A DNA stretch of 64,000 nucleotides from Blepharisma japonicum (GCA_949751835.1 CATKHK010000033.1:1-64000), one strand, 5' to 3'; shown: positions 13,301 to 25,164, counted from the stretch's first letter. Notes: a model not told the origin generated them from the letters alone. Translations and numbers: made by a program.

Positions 13301-13914
13301 GCTGATCCTTCTAAATTGGAAGGGGCGTCTCCTAATGGTGCTTTTTTAGTTCAAGCCCAAGTTGACGTGTCAAGGCTATATGAAATTTACATATAAAGAT
13401 AATTATCCACCCCTGACAAAGTAACTCCTCCTATTACAGCAAACTGCAAAATATTATTTTCATCATAAAATGATGTAAACCCAAATCTCATTCTAGGTGA
13501 AGGGACATCTCCAGTAGACACAATTTGGTCTCATAAAAAACCTTGGGATTGGAAGCATCATAAATCATTCAAAGGTCCAGATAACGACATTCCACCAAAA
13601 ATACAATATAAGGCTCGATCTATAACCCCAAAAGCGCCTCCACTATATCTTTCAGCTGCTTAGAAGTTACCTGGAGAATTTCCATCTGAGGGAACAAGCC
13701 TTTCTCAGGTTTCTGCTAATAAATCAAAAGACCATATATCACTATAAATAGAGTTAGTGGGATCAGAATAGCCTCCATAAATCATAATAAGGTTTAGATC
13801 AGGAAAGTTAGCCATCAGAGAATGAGCACGGGCATCTGGTGGAGGGTTTGTTGCAGGTATTCGATCAGGACTAAATGCTGATGCTAACGTGAGAAATAGA
13901 AGTAAATGGAGCAT
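10396..13914 (-). CDS. Kelch-repeat, Cys-rich, three-pass membrane protein, subtype Y
   Basis: The gene is complete and encodes about 1,147 residues. It starts MLHLLLFLTLASAFSPDRIP. It has the same domain order and five introns as the 1420-4935 gene, all 15 nt: 13656-13670, 13376-13390, 11263-11277, 10867-10881, 10757-10771. Differences between the two are mostly single substitutions. One extra Tyr codon lies in the stalk near 11640 (SYYYYSDSY against SYYFSDSY). The cytosolic tail (GGIMKFAEKNIYALHKRKKH) is strongly basic. The 3' end is 119 bp from the start codon of the X gene to its left, so the intergenic promoter must be short. Confidence 0.9.
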
Positions 13915-14444
13915 TATTATATATATTGAATATTAATTAAATTTCAATTTTTCACAATTATAATTATCTAGGAAAAGAAATTAATAAGAGTACTTTTATT
14001 TCTCTAAAAATCATTTGGTAGAGATCTGAGTTAAAAATATTCATGCTATCATGAATATTTAATGTTTTGGTTTCATTAGACTTTCTAAAATATTAAAATG
14101 GAAAAAAATTGGTAAATTTGGTAAATTGCCGCTTAATTGATGACGTGAAGTATTTCATTTATAATAATTTTTATTATTTTAATGAAATTTATGTTTTTGG
14201 ATTAATTAGAAATGACTCAGAATAAATTATTTTAATTTATTAATTTTAAACAAAGCTTTAGGCTATGACCTTTAAAGTATAAGGATTTTGGTGTAATTAA
14301 TTAGGTTTATAATTTTTATTTAAATCAATGTCTAAATAATGCTTCAAGGCATTTATCAGAATAAATTTATTTCAAATGCTTATATTAATATTTTTACTTT
14401 AATTGATATTTTGGTTATCTTCTATAAATCTTGCACAAATCAAG
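13915..14444. other. Spacer between kelch genes (copy of 4936-5456)
   Basis: This is AT-rich non-coding DNA between the start of the Y gene (13914) and the stop of the X gene (14445). It matches 4936-5456 along its whole length. It must include the promoter of the Y gene. No RNA gene or other ORF is convincing here. Confidence 0.65.
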
Positions 14445-17400
14445 TTATTTCTCATCATCAAATTCATCGAAATCTTCAGAAGACTCATTTCCATCATATC
14501 CATGCTTTTGCCACTTCCCGTACCCTGTAAATATTTTATTTGCATTTTTTTTAGTGTCTTTAACAAGCTTTGTATGATCCATTACTTTCTTTATCTTAAT
14601 TCTACTGTTTTCCGTCTGCCTCATTGCACCTCCCACTATACCCATAACTGCAAAAACAGATCCTAAAAGTGCAGAAATAAGAACAGTAAAAGTCTGTGTT
14701 GCCCATTTTGTTGTGGTAAGTCCATTCCCATTAACATCAAGCTGCAACTTTAAATTATTAATAAAAGCGTACCCCAATCTGCATATTTTTTACTCAAAAG
14801 ATTGATATTGTAGCCCTTTATCCGGAATTTTGTCAACATCAACATGGTATCCTGTACCATTATTATTGTTCACAGTATCTTCATAATACTAAATTACTAT
14901 TACTGAGGATATCATATCATAATATATAGTAGTCGTTCCTCCAAAAAATAAAGAATTGCTATCGGGTAGCACAGTTGTTTCATAGCTGCTTAATTTCCCA
15001 GGAATTGATGAAGATGAGGTTACGTTTGCTGTAAATCCTGAGGTATACCCAGTTGAGTCATCCATTGTATAATATATAATTCCTTGTGTAGAAATAGAGC
15101 ATTTGCTGCAGTTAATTGTTATTACACAGTCACAATTATTTATGGAACTGCATCTTTGGTCTGATCAGTGGCCTACAATCCCTTCAATTGTATGAGAGAT
15201 TGTTGAAGGACATATTATATTTTTATCTTCATCATAATCAAAGCATTTTCCTCCATAATTCATAAGTGTAATAATTATTATAAAGTTCCCTTCAAACTAC
15301 ATGATAATTACTTTATTTACGTCTTGAGCAAGTACAACAAAGGGAACTAAGCTTTTAGTCTCATAAATATTATTTTCTCAATAATTAACAAATGCTATTT
15401 CAATAATCGCAATTGCAATACACAAAAATGCAATCCCATAGACCCCGCCGATTTTTGTTTTCCTTACAGTCATAATTTGTTTTTTAACATAATTGTGAAG
15501 GCTCATATATAAATCAAAAAATAATAAATATTTCCTGTTTTCTTTTATAAGAGATAAAGAAATAATACTTAAGAATCCTAGGACCCCAACCACAATTCCT
15601 GTTATTAAATTGTTTTGGTTTACATTGCTATTATCTGATTTGTATATAGCCGGCTGAATATATGAGTCATTATAATCTGTAAGTTTATACTCATAACTAA
15701 GGCTTCCAATTTTACAAGTAGCGCCTCCAGGGCAATCTAAGCAGCGTTCTTGGCCTTCTTTATCATTAAATTGTCCTTCTTGGCAAGGGTAGCACATGCC
15801 TAGAGTAGTCCCTCCATAATTAGGATTATATTTTCCTTTCGGGCATGCTGAACAATTGTATAGCCCAAATTCATCTGAATAGAAACCTGGAGAGCATATT
15901 TTGCAGCCATCTGATGTTATATAAGTCCCTGGGCTACACGCAAATGGACAGATCCCATTACTGCATAGTGACCCTAAATTTAATCGAATAAATTTATTGC
16001 TAGGAACGCTATATCTTAATAGTGTATTTTCAGCAGTCCCGCCTCCATGTACATAAAAATAATTCTGGTAATAAATAGATGCAGGTGCTATAGTTGTATA
16101 CGGGAGAAATCCATAAGATTCTCATTCTTTAGACTGAGTCGAATAAGTAAAAATTTCATCATTTGGGTAAAATCCTTCAGCTTCGCCACCTACAAAAATG
16201 GTCGTATTTGTAATTTTATATATAGCAGCTCTGCTTTTACTATGTGCGGTATCTGCTGATCCATCATAATATGCATTTCACTTTCCTGTGTTTATATTAT
16301 ACCCATAAATTTCATTTATAGGAAAATTACTATAGGATTCTCCATAAATTATATAAAGCACAGGACTTGACATAAAAAGACTGCAAGTAGGGTAAAAAAT
16401 AGGCCCAGGGCCATATGAGTTGTCATGGTCGATAAGTGAATATGTTTTTGAGTTAATGCTATAGAGCCAAAGTTCATCAGTTAGTCCTGAATCTGTTAAG
16501 CCACCATATATGTAAACGTTTTCTCCTTGCAACCCTATGCATGATCCTGCTCTTGGGCTAGGATTAGTTCCAGTATAAGTTAATGTGCTTCACAGATTCG
16601 TGTTTATATTATATAAATATCCATCATTTAAATACCCTCCTTGGCCTACTCCTCCTCATATAAGCATATGATCTCCTTCTGAAGCGGCTGCATAGCTATG
16701 CCGCTTAGACGGGACATCTCCAGTAGGGACTTTGAGCTGCCAATAATCATTTTCAGGATCAAATTCCCACAAGTCATTTAAAAGTTCATCATAATCCCCT
16801 CTCCCTCCAAAAGTTAATAAATAACTCCCTACTTGTAATAGAGAATGGTACATTCTTGGGGATGGGGAAACGTTTTCTGCTATGACTTGTGCATTAATAG
16901 GCGAATTTTTTAAGTTAAAAATTGCCAGTCGATTGGTAGGCTTAGGGGTTTTGTTGCCTCCAAACTGGTAGACTTTGTCTCCTATTATAGTGAAACCATA
17001 ACTATCTTGATTTAAGGAATCTTCTTCATCTGAAGTGATTTCTACTTTGACTCAATTATAGGTTGGACCTGCTAAGCTGACCTTATATCATGAAATGTCT
17101 AAAGAATTTAGGGATAATGAATAGCCTGCCATTAGATAAAGCTCATCATTGTAGATAAAATTTCCTTGATGGAGACGTGGGACATATGATTGGGATGATG
17201 TTATATTGATCCATTTATTTGAAGATAAATCATAGTAGAAAAATGTTTGGATGTTTGGGTGTTTTAAATAAGTGGCATATCCACCAGCTAAATAAAGCCT
17301 CTTTTTGTAGTAAGCAAGAGATGGGCCTTCAATAGCAGGTGGGAGATCTCCATCAGCGTCTATTGCCGTTCATGTCCAAGTAGTTGTATTAAGTCTAAAT

Positions 17401-17941
17401 AAAATTTTACATAAAAAGACCATTATCTGTCCCATAGCCAGTTATTCCTCCAAATATAGCAAATTGTAAATTTCCATAGTCATCATTATAAGAAGTATAC
17501 CCAAATCTCATCCTCGGCAATGGGATATTCCCATATGTTTCGATTTTTGTTCACAAAAATCCATCAGCGCTAAAACTTCATAAATCATTTATAGGACCTG
17601 CTAGTGATATACCTCCAAACATATAAAAAAGACGCTTGCTTTCTGATATAAATGAGCCTCCATTATATCTTGCAACTGGAATAAGTTTTACCTGGGATAT
17701 CGTCGTTTGATGGAAAAAGCCTTTCCCATTGTGATACAGTGATGTTAAATAGCCAGATGTCACTGTATATAGTAACTGGGCTTGAATTTCCAGAGTATAT
17801 AAGAATAAGACCATTGTTTGGGTAGCTTTCCATTAGAGGGAAAGCTCTAGAACTAGGTGGAGGATTAGTAGGCGGAAGAAATTCAATTTCTAACCCTATC
17901 GCGAAGCTAAAATAAAACAGCAAAACCCCATTTATTTGCAT
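14445..17941 (-). CDS. Kelch-repeat, Cys-rich, three-pass membrane protein, subtype X
   Basis: The gene is complete and encodes about 1,139 residues. The chosen start is the ATG at 17939-17941 (MQINGVLLFYFSFAIGLEIE), which gives a good signal peptide. The family hallmark here reads PPTNPPPSSRAFPL. Kelch blades, the Cys-rich module (CPEG/CYPCQEGQF) and three membrane segments follow. The C-terminal tail is acidic (SSEDFDEFDDEK). Introns are 16 nt at 17676-17691 and 17395-17410, and 15 nt at 15297-15311, 14889-14903 and 14779-14793. Positions are conserved across the family, and the 16-nt pair is a feature of X genes. It is the most diverged X member in the N-terminal half and the parent type of the 5457-6394 relic. 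Confidence 0.88.
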
Positions 17942-18004
17942 TATTTCATTATACAAAAACTTGGTACTATTTTAAATTAATTTAATTTGTTATAGAGTCT
18001 GCAT

Positions 18005-21000
18005 CTAAGGCACCTCCCTTAAGTTTAATTTTTCTTTTACTGTTTCTCCATCTTCGGTATGATAGATATTTGAGGTATCTATTTCTTTAGCAATTTTAAA
18101 ATCTGTGTGCTCTCTAAGCTTCTCTATAAATTTGGTATTTTTTTCAAGAGATTTTATTTTATCAATTTGTTTTTTCTTTTTGCGAAGTAAAATTAATTTT
18201 TTCTCAACGAATTTCATGATTCCTCCAATAGCTCCCTTTACTCCAAATATTGAGCTTAACAGAGTAGTTATTAAAATAATTCACGTTTGGCTATAATATC
18301 TTGTAGTAGCTAGCCCGTTATTATCTACATCAAATTCTATAGTCAAGTAATTAATAAATGTCAGTCCGAGCCTATATAAATATTACACATATGGCTCAAA
18401 CTGGGATCCCTTATGCGATACCTTATCTAGCGATACATGATAGCCTGTATAGTTTCCGCTTTCTTGGGTATCTTTATAATACTAACTATAAATTACTGAT
18501 GGTATCATATCAAAGTATATTACAGTAGGGTCACTTCCAGTAAATACAAAATTTGTGTCGGACAAAATGCTATGTGTATAACTGCTGAATTTGTTAGGAA
18601 TCGATGATGAAGAAGTGACATTTACAGAATACCCAGAAGTGTAACCATTTGGATCCTCCATTATGATTTTCAATAATCCTTGCTTATTAATTGTACATTT
18701 GTGGCATTTCGTATAAATCATGCAGTCTCCATTAGTTTTTTGCTCACAGCTCAAATCTTCTCAATTCCCAGTAATGCCATCAATATTAGAAAATATATAA
18801 GCCGAGCATGTGCTGCCAGTAGAAACACATGAGCTTCCATAATTCATTAAATTAATTGATATTATAAATTCCGCTTCAAACTAAATAAAACATACTATTG
18901 GAATATCCTGCTCAAGTACAACAAGTGGGATCAAGCTTTTGGTCTCATAAATGTTATTTGATGCAAATTTCAAGACTTCTGTCCCTATAATAATTATTGC
19001 TAAAAAAATAAAAATAATTCCAAATAATCCACCTACTCTAGTATTTTTTAAATACATAGGCTTGTCTATAAAATGGTTATGCTTGTCTATATACAAGTCA
19101 AAACTTTGTAAAAATGCTTTACTTTTTTTGAAAATAATCAAATAAATCACTACTAAAAGTCCTGTAATTCCGACTACAACCTGGATAATTAAAGTATTTT
19201 TATTGATTTCATCTTGGTTTGGAGAATATATTTGAGGCTGAATTGAGGAATCTTCAAAATTTGCAATGTAGCTGTTATAAGTTATACTTCCAACTTTGCA
19301 TATAGATGAAGCTGGACAATTAATGCAGCGCTCTTGGCCTTCTTTATCGTTATAAAAATCTTCTGAGCAAGGATAGCACATATCTAAACTCGTAGCCCCA
19401 TAATGAGGTCCATATTTTCCTGCTGGGCATTTTTTGCATTCATATAAATTAAATTCGTCTGAATAGTAACCTTGAGGACAGATTTCACAGCTTGATGAAG
19501 TTTTATAGGTTCCATAACTACAAGTGAAGTTGCAAGGACTATTTTCAGGACAAAGCAAACTCTTTGAAAGCTTTAAAAATTTATTATTGGGGACGCTAAA
19601 CCGTAGAAGAGTAGCCGCTGAAGTCCCTCCTCCATGTATATAAAAATCATTCTGAAAATAAGCATAACCTGGACCAAAAAATACGGCATCAAGATTTCCA
19701 AAAAAAGTAAACCTAGAAGTTTCTGCAGTAAAATAAAACATTTCAGTATTTGGGTATAACCCTCAGGACTCTCCTCCTCCTATTAAAACTCGGTCAACAG
19801 TTTTAAAAACTGCCGCTCTGCTTCTGCTATAAGTTGTGTTATTTGAGTCATCATTGTATTTTATTCATGTACTTTTGCCTGTGTCAAAGCCATAAATTTT
19901 ATTAGTCGGGGTATCATCATCACTTTCGCCATATAGGACCCATAAAATTTTATCTATATCAGCGCTGCAGGTAGAAAAATAAAGAGCTCCTGGACCACTT
20001 CCACTACTAATGAGTGTATAGGTTTCTGTCGTCGAATCATAAACTCAAAGCTCATCTGATATCCCACCTTCAGTAAGCCCTCCATATATATAAATAAACC
20101 AACCTATAAAATCAGCACAGGCGCCTATCCTTGGGCTTGGAGCTGTACCTGTATATGATATAGCGTATCATATTTCAGATGTTATATCATATATATATCC
20201 ATCATTTAAATACCCTTCTTCGCTATATCCACCTCATACAAACATAATATCAGCGTTTACAGCTGATGCATATCCATACCTTTTAGAGGGAACTTGCCCT
20301 TGGGAGTTTATTAAGCTTCATGTATTTTTCATAACATTAAAAGATCAAAAATCATTATATATATTACCATTATCACCTAAGCCACCAAATAGATATAAAT
20401 TAGGTCCAATTGGCTGCAGTGAATGGTACATTCTTGAGGTGGGTGATAAATTATCTTCAAAAACTGAAAAAGTTATTGGGGAAACTGATATATCAAACAG
20501 TACTAGTTGGTTAATTAAGCCAGGATTTTTATTTCCTCCAAAAATATATAATGTGTTATCAAAAAGAGTTCAACCGTAACTGTCAATTTCTAAATTTTGA
20601 GCTATATCTTCAGAAATAGAAACTGTTTTTCAGTCATAATTTGTGTCTTCTAAGTCAACTTTATATCAGCTGCTTTCGTGAGATTGTTTATCAGTAGAAT
20701 AACCCATCATTAAGTATAATACAGAACCTTTTAAAAAGCTGCCATTGAAAATTCTTGATGTATAAGTATTACTTGACGTAATATTGTGCCATTTATTATC
20801 ACTTGATTCTAAATCAAAATAAAGCAATGCTTCGTTATGAGAAATTTTTGTATAAGTATTTCCTCCACCGGCTATATAAATTTTTTTGTTATAATAGACA
20901 AGTGAGGTTACTTCAGCGTTTAAAGGAGGATCCCCTTTAACTTCTATTTTAACTCAAACTCAAGTTGAAGTATTAAGGCTATATGGAATTTACATATAAA

Positions 21001-21517
21001 GATTATTATCAACCCCTGATGTGGTTACACCTCCATATACCACAAACTGTAAAATATTATTTTGATCATAATAGGAGGTATATCCAAATCTCATTCTTGG
21101 CAGAGGAGCATCTCCAGTAGTAGTAATTTGGCTCCACAAAAATCCTTTAGTTTGAAAGCATCATAAATCATTAATAGGTCCAGTTAATGACATTCCTCCA
21201 AAAATACAATATAAATCTTGTGATAAAAGACCAAAAGAGCCACCACTATATCTTCCAGCTGCATAGAAGTTACTAGGAGAAACTCCATCTGAAGGAATTA
21301 GCCTTTCTCAAGTTTGAGCTGATATGTTAAAAGTCCATATATCTCTGTATATATAATTAGTTAGATCTGAGTAGCCACCGTAAATCATGATAAGATTAAG
21401 GGATGGATAATTGTCCATCAAGGGAAAGGCACGAGCTTCTGGCGGGGGATTTGTTGCTGGTAGCCTGCCAGGGTTAATGCTAGATGCAATGGTAAATATT
21501 ACAAAAAGATAGAGCAT
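18005..21517 (-). CDS. Kelch-repeat, Cys-rich, three-pass membrane protein, subtype Y
   Basis: The gene is complete and encodes about 1,145 residues, starting MLYLFVIFTIASSINPGRLP. Architecture is as in the other Y genes. All five introns are 15 nt: 21259-21273, 20979-20993, 18881-18895, 18482-18496, 18372-18386. The third intron uses GTATGT rather than GTAA. The Cys-rich module includes CPQGYYSDEF and CPAGKYGPHYGATS. The basic tail reads MKFVEKKLILLRKKKKQIDK. This is the oldest-looking intact Y copy; it differs from the two near-identical Y genes across the whole length. The neighbouring X gene starts 63 bp downstream of its stop. Confidence 0.88.
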
Positions 21518-21904
21518 AGCCTTGGTTTATTATTAATTTTAATTTAATAAATTGTTCGAATCATAAAATTTAGAGTAATTTTTTGATTTTTTTTTCAAAC
21601 TAAATCGGCCGACTTTATAAGAGGCAAAATTCTATTAAGATGCAAGAATATTTTATTGTTTATAGGATTAATAATTATTTACTTAAAAAGTTGCCTATTC
21701 TGTTAAAAGGCTTGAACTATAAAGAAATTGAATTATGATTTCTTCTCTTATTGCATATTGAAAATTCAATTCAAAAAATATTAACTATTAACTTCTTTAT
21801 TGTTTAAAAGATATTTATTTGAACAATATGATTATATTTAGTGATATTTAAATGCAACAATTAAAAAAAGAAAAATTTTATTAATTATAATAAATCCAAA
21901 AACT
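21518..21904. other. AT-rich spacer at the right end of the intact array
   Basis: This is the upstream region of the Y gene starting at 21517. It is non-coding and AT-rich and must contain that gene's promoter. No ORF, RNA gene or repeat is recognised. Confidence 0.55.
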
Positions 21905-22140
21905 ATTCAAGACTCTTTTCTTTCTTCTCAATTAATTTGCTTTCTAAAGCTGTATTTCTTTCTTTAAGCCTGTTTATTTCTTCAATTTTTTCACGAAAAT
22001 TATCTCTCAAGTAATTATTTTAGGCACTTAGCTATCATATGCATCTCCATTTCTTTTGCTGCATATTCTCTACTATTTTATTCTTATTTGTTAAAGCTTG
22101 GTATTCTTCAATAATATTCGCATTTTCTGCATAATTAAAA
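21905..22140 (-). pseudogene. Relic of the neighbouring coiled-coil gene (3' part)
   Basis: The sequence parallels the 3' end of the coiled-coil gene at 23070-23753: SLRAENNYLKD, the EEINKLKERNTALESELKS heptads and the acidic/lysine-rich end can be followed base by base. It carries stops and small gaps (for example TTTTAGGC where the intact gene has TTTTCAGC). Only the last third is present. It shows that a stretch containing the coiled-coil gene's end was once copied next to the kelch array and then decayed. Confidence 0.75.
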
Positions 22141-22239
22141 ATATCTTAAAGTTTTATTCAACTAATTTTTAGGCCTTTATTGTTAATTCAAATTAAAGTT
22201 AAATTAAAAATCAAAAAAATTAAGTTCATATTTTTAATA

Positions 22240-22556
22240 GCCAAAGCCTTCCATATGTTTCAATTTTTGTTCACAAAAATCCATCAGTGCCAAACTTCAT
22301 AAATCATTATACTTCTAAATATATAAAAAGATTTTGCTTTTTTATATAAATGAACCTCCGTTGGATTTTGCCACTGAAAGAGGCACCTGGAGTTGAATTT
22401 CCAGAGACATAAGAATAATATCATAGCTTGGATAGTTTTCGATTCGAGGAAAATTCTAGAACTAGCTAGAGGATTATAATGGAGAAATTCAATTTCTAAT
22501 CCTATCGCAAAGATAAAATAAAACAGCGGAAACCCATTTATTTGCATTATTTTCAT
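22240..22556 (-). pseudogene. Relic of a subtype X kelch gene start
   Basis: This matches the first exons of the X gene at 14445-17941 (compare 17555-17960). The signal peptide survives as MQINGFPLFYFIFAIGLEIE, followed by degraded copies of the PPTNPPPSSR hallmark and the first kelch blade. Several small deletions break the frame, and the remaining 3 kb of the gene is missing. It is therefore a 5' stub. Its position directly left of a Y-type tail relic reproduces the normal head-to-tail spacing of the array. Confidence 0.75.
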
Positions 22557-22589
22557 TACACAAAAACTTGGTACTATTTTAAATTAATT

Positions 22590-22900
22590 TAAATTGTTCA
22601 TAATTAAATATATAATTTGCATCTAAGGTGCCTCCTTTAAGTTTAATTTTTGTTTTTCTGTTTCTCCCTCTTCAATACGGCTGAAACTTGAGGATTCTAT
22701 TTCCACAGCAATTTTAAATCTGAGTGTTCTCTAAGCTTCTCAATAAATTTGGTATTTTTTCAAGAAACTTTAAGTCATCTTTTTGTTTTTTCTTTTTTTG
22801 AAGCAAAAATTTTTTCTTACAAATTTCATGATTCCTCCAATAAATCCTATATTTTTTAGGCATTTGGGGAATACTCCAAACTAAATAAAAATGATACATT
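22590..22900 (-). pseudogene. Relic of a subtype Y kelch gene tail
   Basis: This matches the 3' end of the Y gene at 18005-21517 (compare 17975-18260): the MKFVEKK / LLRKKKKQ basic tail and the KLNLRE-like end are recognisable but frameshifted. Only the cytosolic tail and part of the third membrane segment remain. With 22240-22556 it forms the junction of a lost Y-X pair. The two relics together span about 660 bases where two intact genes would need about 7 kb. Confidence 0.7.
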
Positions 22901-23069
22901 TAATTTATATCTATTATAAAAACAAGTGTTTTCCATAAATAAATATTATCCAGCAGTTTCTTTACTATTTTTTTTTGAAAACAATTTTGTTCTAATTACG
23001 AATATCTTTTTTGATATTTAAATGAAGATATTAAAGAAATTTTTATTAAAGTTATAATAAACCAAAAAA

Positions 23070-23753
23070 TTACTCAAGCCTCATTTCTTGTCTCCTCAAT
23101 GATTTTAGTTCACTTTCTAAAGCTGTATTTCTTTCTTTCAGCTTATTTATTTCTTCGATTTTTTCATGAACAGTATCTTTCAAGTAATTATTTTCAGCTC
23201 TTAAGCTATCATACGCATCTCCATTGCTTCCGTTGCCTATTTCTCTATTATTTTGAATATTATTCGTTAAAGCTTGATATTTTTCACTAATATTGGTCTT
23301 TTCTTGATTTATCTGCAGAATTAAATATCCAAGCCTATCATTTTCTTCTTGAACGCTTTTATTTTTCTCTATTTCTTTCAACAAAATATTTTTGGATTTC
23401 ACTAATTTTGTGCTCACATCTTCTAGCCTCAGCATAGAGTTCAGATAATTTTCTTTTAGTTCGTTCATCTGCTTTAAATGCTCGATTGCTTCTTTTTCTC
23501 TCTCTTTTTCTATCAGTTCGTTGCACCTTTTTACAAAAATCACATAATTTTCAAGTTCATCAAGCTGTGGAGCTAAATCCTCATAAAATTTAGATTTTTC
23601 AATATTATCGTTTGCAGAAAAATCGTTTACAATACATCGAACTTCTAAGGTTTTAAAGTATAAGCTATCTACTCCATTCCACGTAAGACCTTTGGCTTCC
23701 ATCATTGATTTTTGTTCATCTATTTGCTGCTTGAGAATTGAAATATCTTCCAT
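23070..23753 (-). CDS. Coiled-coil protein, family unknown
   Basis: The gene encodes 227 residues in a single exon, starting MEDISILKQQIDEQKSMMEA and ending with TAA. Nearly the whole chain is heptad-like and rich in Glu, Lys, Asn and Leu, with predicted long coiled coils at about residues 75-160 and 180-227. A less charged segment (GLTWNGVDSLYFKTLEVRC) lies near the N-terminus. There is no signal peptide or membrane segment, so it is probably a cytoplasmic structural or adaptor protein. It starts 34 bp downstream of the RING-H2 gene's stop on the same strand. A decayed 3' fragment of it lies at 21905-22140. No family could be assigned. Confidence 0.75.
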   Translation of the reverse strand: MEDISILKQQIDEQKSMMEAKGLTWNGVDSLYFKTLEVRCIVNDFSANDNIEKSKFYEDLAPQLDELENYVIFVKRCNELIEKEREKEAIEHLKQMNELKENYLNSMLRLEDVSTKLVKSKNILLKEIEKNKSVQEENDRLGYLILQINQEKTNISEKYQALTNNIQNNREIGNGSNGDAYDSLRAENNYLKDTVHEKIEEINKLKERNTALESELKSLRRQEMRLE

Positions 23754-23787
23754 ATTATTATTTACTATAGAGAAAAGGTATTTTACA

Positions 23788-25098
23788 TTATTGGGTAAGC
23801 CAAGTTCTTTCGCTTACATCTAGATTTATCGAGAGTCCTGATACGTCAGTGTGGGTTCTTTCGAATTGCTCTAGGAAAAGTTTGTAATCTTTTTTGCAGA
23901 GAGGGCAGAATGTGCTTGTGTCAAACCAAACATCAATGCAGCGCTGATGGAAAATGTGCTGACATTCGAGATTTCGGACTATAGAAGAGCTGATAAATGA
24001 TTCTTGGCAGACGCTGCACTTTTCTTCATTCTTTAATTTTAAATCTTCAAATGAAACACAAGGAAATTTTTCATTTAATTTTTGTCTCTCATTAGGATCA
24101 GGAATTCTTGGCTCTATACTCGGCACAACTTGACTTTTTTTCCTGATTTTTCTGACTACGATTACAGCAATTGCAATTCCAATTATAAGAATTCCTAAAC
24201 TTAATAAAACCCACAGAAGTGTCCATAGCGACCTTTCTTTTTCTTCAACGTTGCATAAAATAGACACCATAGCACTAGAATCAATTTCATTTAAAATCAT
24301 TGAAATATATCATTTAGAGCTATTATATTTAGCCAGCGAATACTCACAAATAGTCTCCTGATTAACAGAATTTATTTCGCAAAATTTTGAATAATCTTTT
24401 GCTGTTGGCAAACTGCTAATCCCATCTCCTGAGTTTTTAAAATAAACAGTCACATTTCCATAATCATACTTAAAAAATTTACATTCTAATTCTTGTCCTT
24501 TAACATGGTCAATTTCTGTATATTTATACTTGTTTATTGTGATTATCCCATAAGCTTTACTAAGTTCTAGTTCTATAAGGGGTACGCTGCAGTCATCATC
24601 TCCATATCCATCATTGCATTTACAAATTCCAAGCTCACATTTCCCATTATTGCTGCAAGAGTTAGGGCAAACAGGATTATCTAATTATATGTTACTATAT
24701 GAGTTGACATATAAATTATACATGATATTCATATTTGAATGAAAACTTATTGTAATATAAGCTGTTTTCCCTTTTGATAAGCGCCCAAGAGGTTGCAATA
24801 GCAGATGACTATAAGTTTTATTGAAAATTCAAGAATTCCAATCAATAAAAGTAGCATCACTTTTTCAGCTAGAATTTGTAGGATTTCAGGCAATACCTGG
24901 AGGAGATCCATAATTAGCAGAAAGTAAAGGGATTTCTGGGGAGTAATTGTAAAGCTCTATATAGATGTAATCAAGGCTTAAGTCATTTGAGATATCAACC
25001 TGATAAGTGCTTGAAGATGTGTAAGTGCCGTTAAGTAGAAGTTTTGATCAAGAAAGAAACAGAAATAGAGAAAAAAAGAAAAATGCATTTCTATTCAT
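23788..25098 (-). CDS. Single-pass membrane RING-H2 protein with EGF-like ectodomain (putative E3 ubiquitin ligase)
   Basis: The gene encodes about 431 residues. It starts at 25096-25098 (MNRNAFFFFSLFLFLSWSKL), a signal peptide with TGA as Trp. The lumenal part has several N-glycosylation-type sites and an EGF-like stretch (CPNSCSNNGKCELGICKCNDG). A 15-nt intron (24681-24695) interrupts just before the EGF motif. One membrane segment (LLWVLLSLGILIIGIAIAVI) follows. The cytosolic end has a complete C3H2C3 RING-H2 finger: CSVC, CQHIFH, C and CPLC. This layout is like Goliath/RNF13-type E3 ligases, which ubiquitinate proteins at endosomal or plasma membranes, but those normally carry a PA domain, and here an EGF-like one takes its place. 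The E3 role is inferred from the RING finger. Confidence 0.85.
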
Positions 25099-25164
25099 GA
25101 TATATACTTTATTTTTCGAAATAATCATAATAAATTCCATATGAGGAATTTAAATTAATTAAAA

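Larger units (their letters stand above)
8962..15745. repeat. Segmental duplication, copy 2 (partner 1-6394)
   Basis: This is the second copy of the X-start/Y gene/spacer/X-3'-end block described at 1-6394. The repeat period is about 9.0 kb. In this copy all three kelch genes are intact, so it is either the parent or the better-preserved duplicate. Matching positions include start codons 4935 and 13914, and the X-type C-terminal exons near 5788 and 14777. Confidence 0.85.

Noticed and set aside
1-22900. The many in-frame stops could suggest that the kelch array is a set of pseudogenes
   Set aside because: Reading TGA as Trp and removing conserved 15/16-nt introns leaves all five complete copies open, with lengths divisible by three and conserved intron positions.
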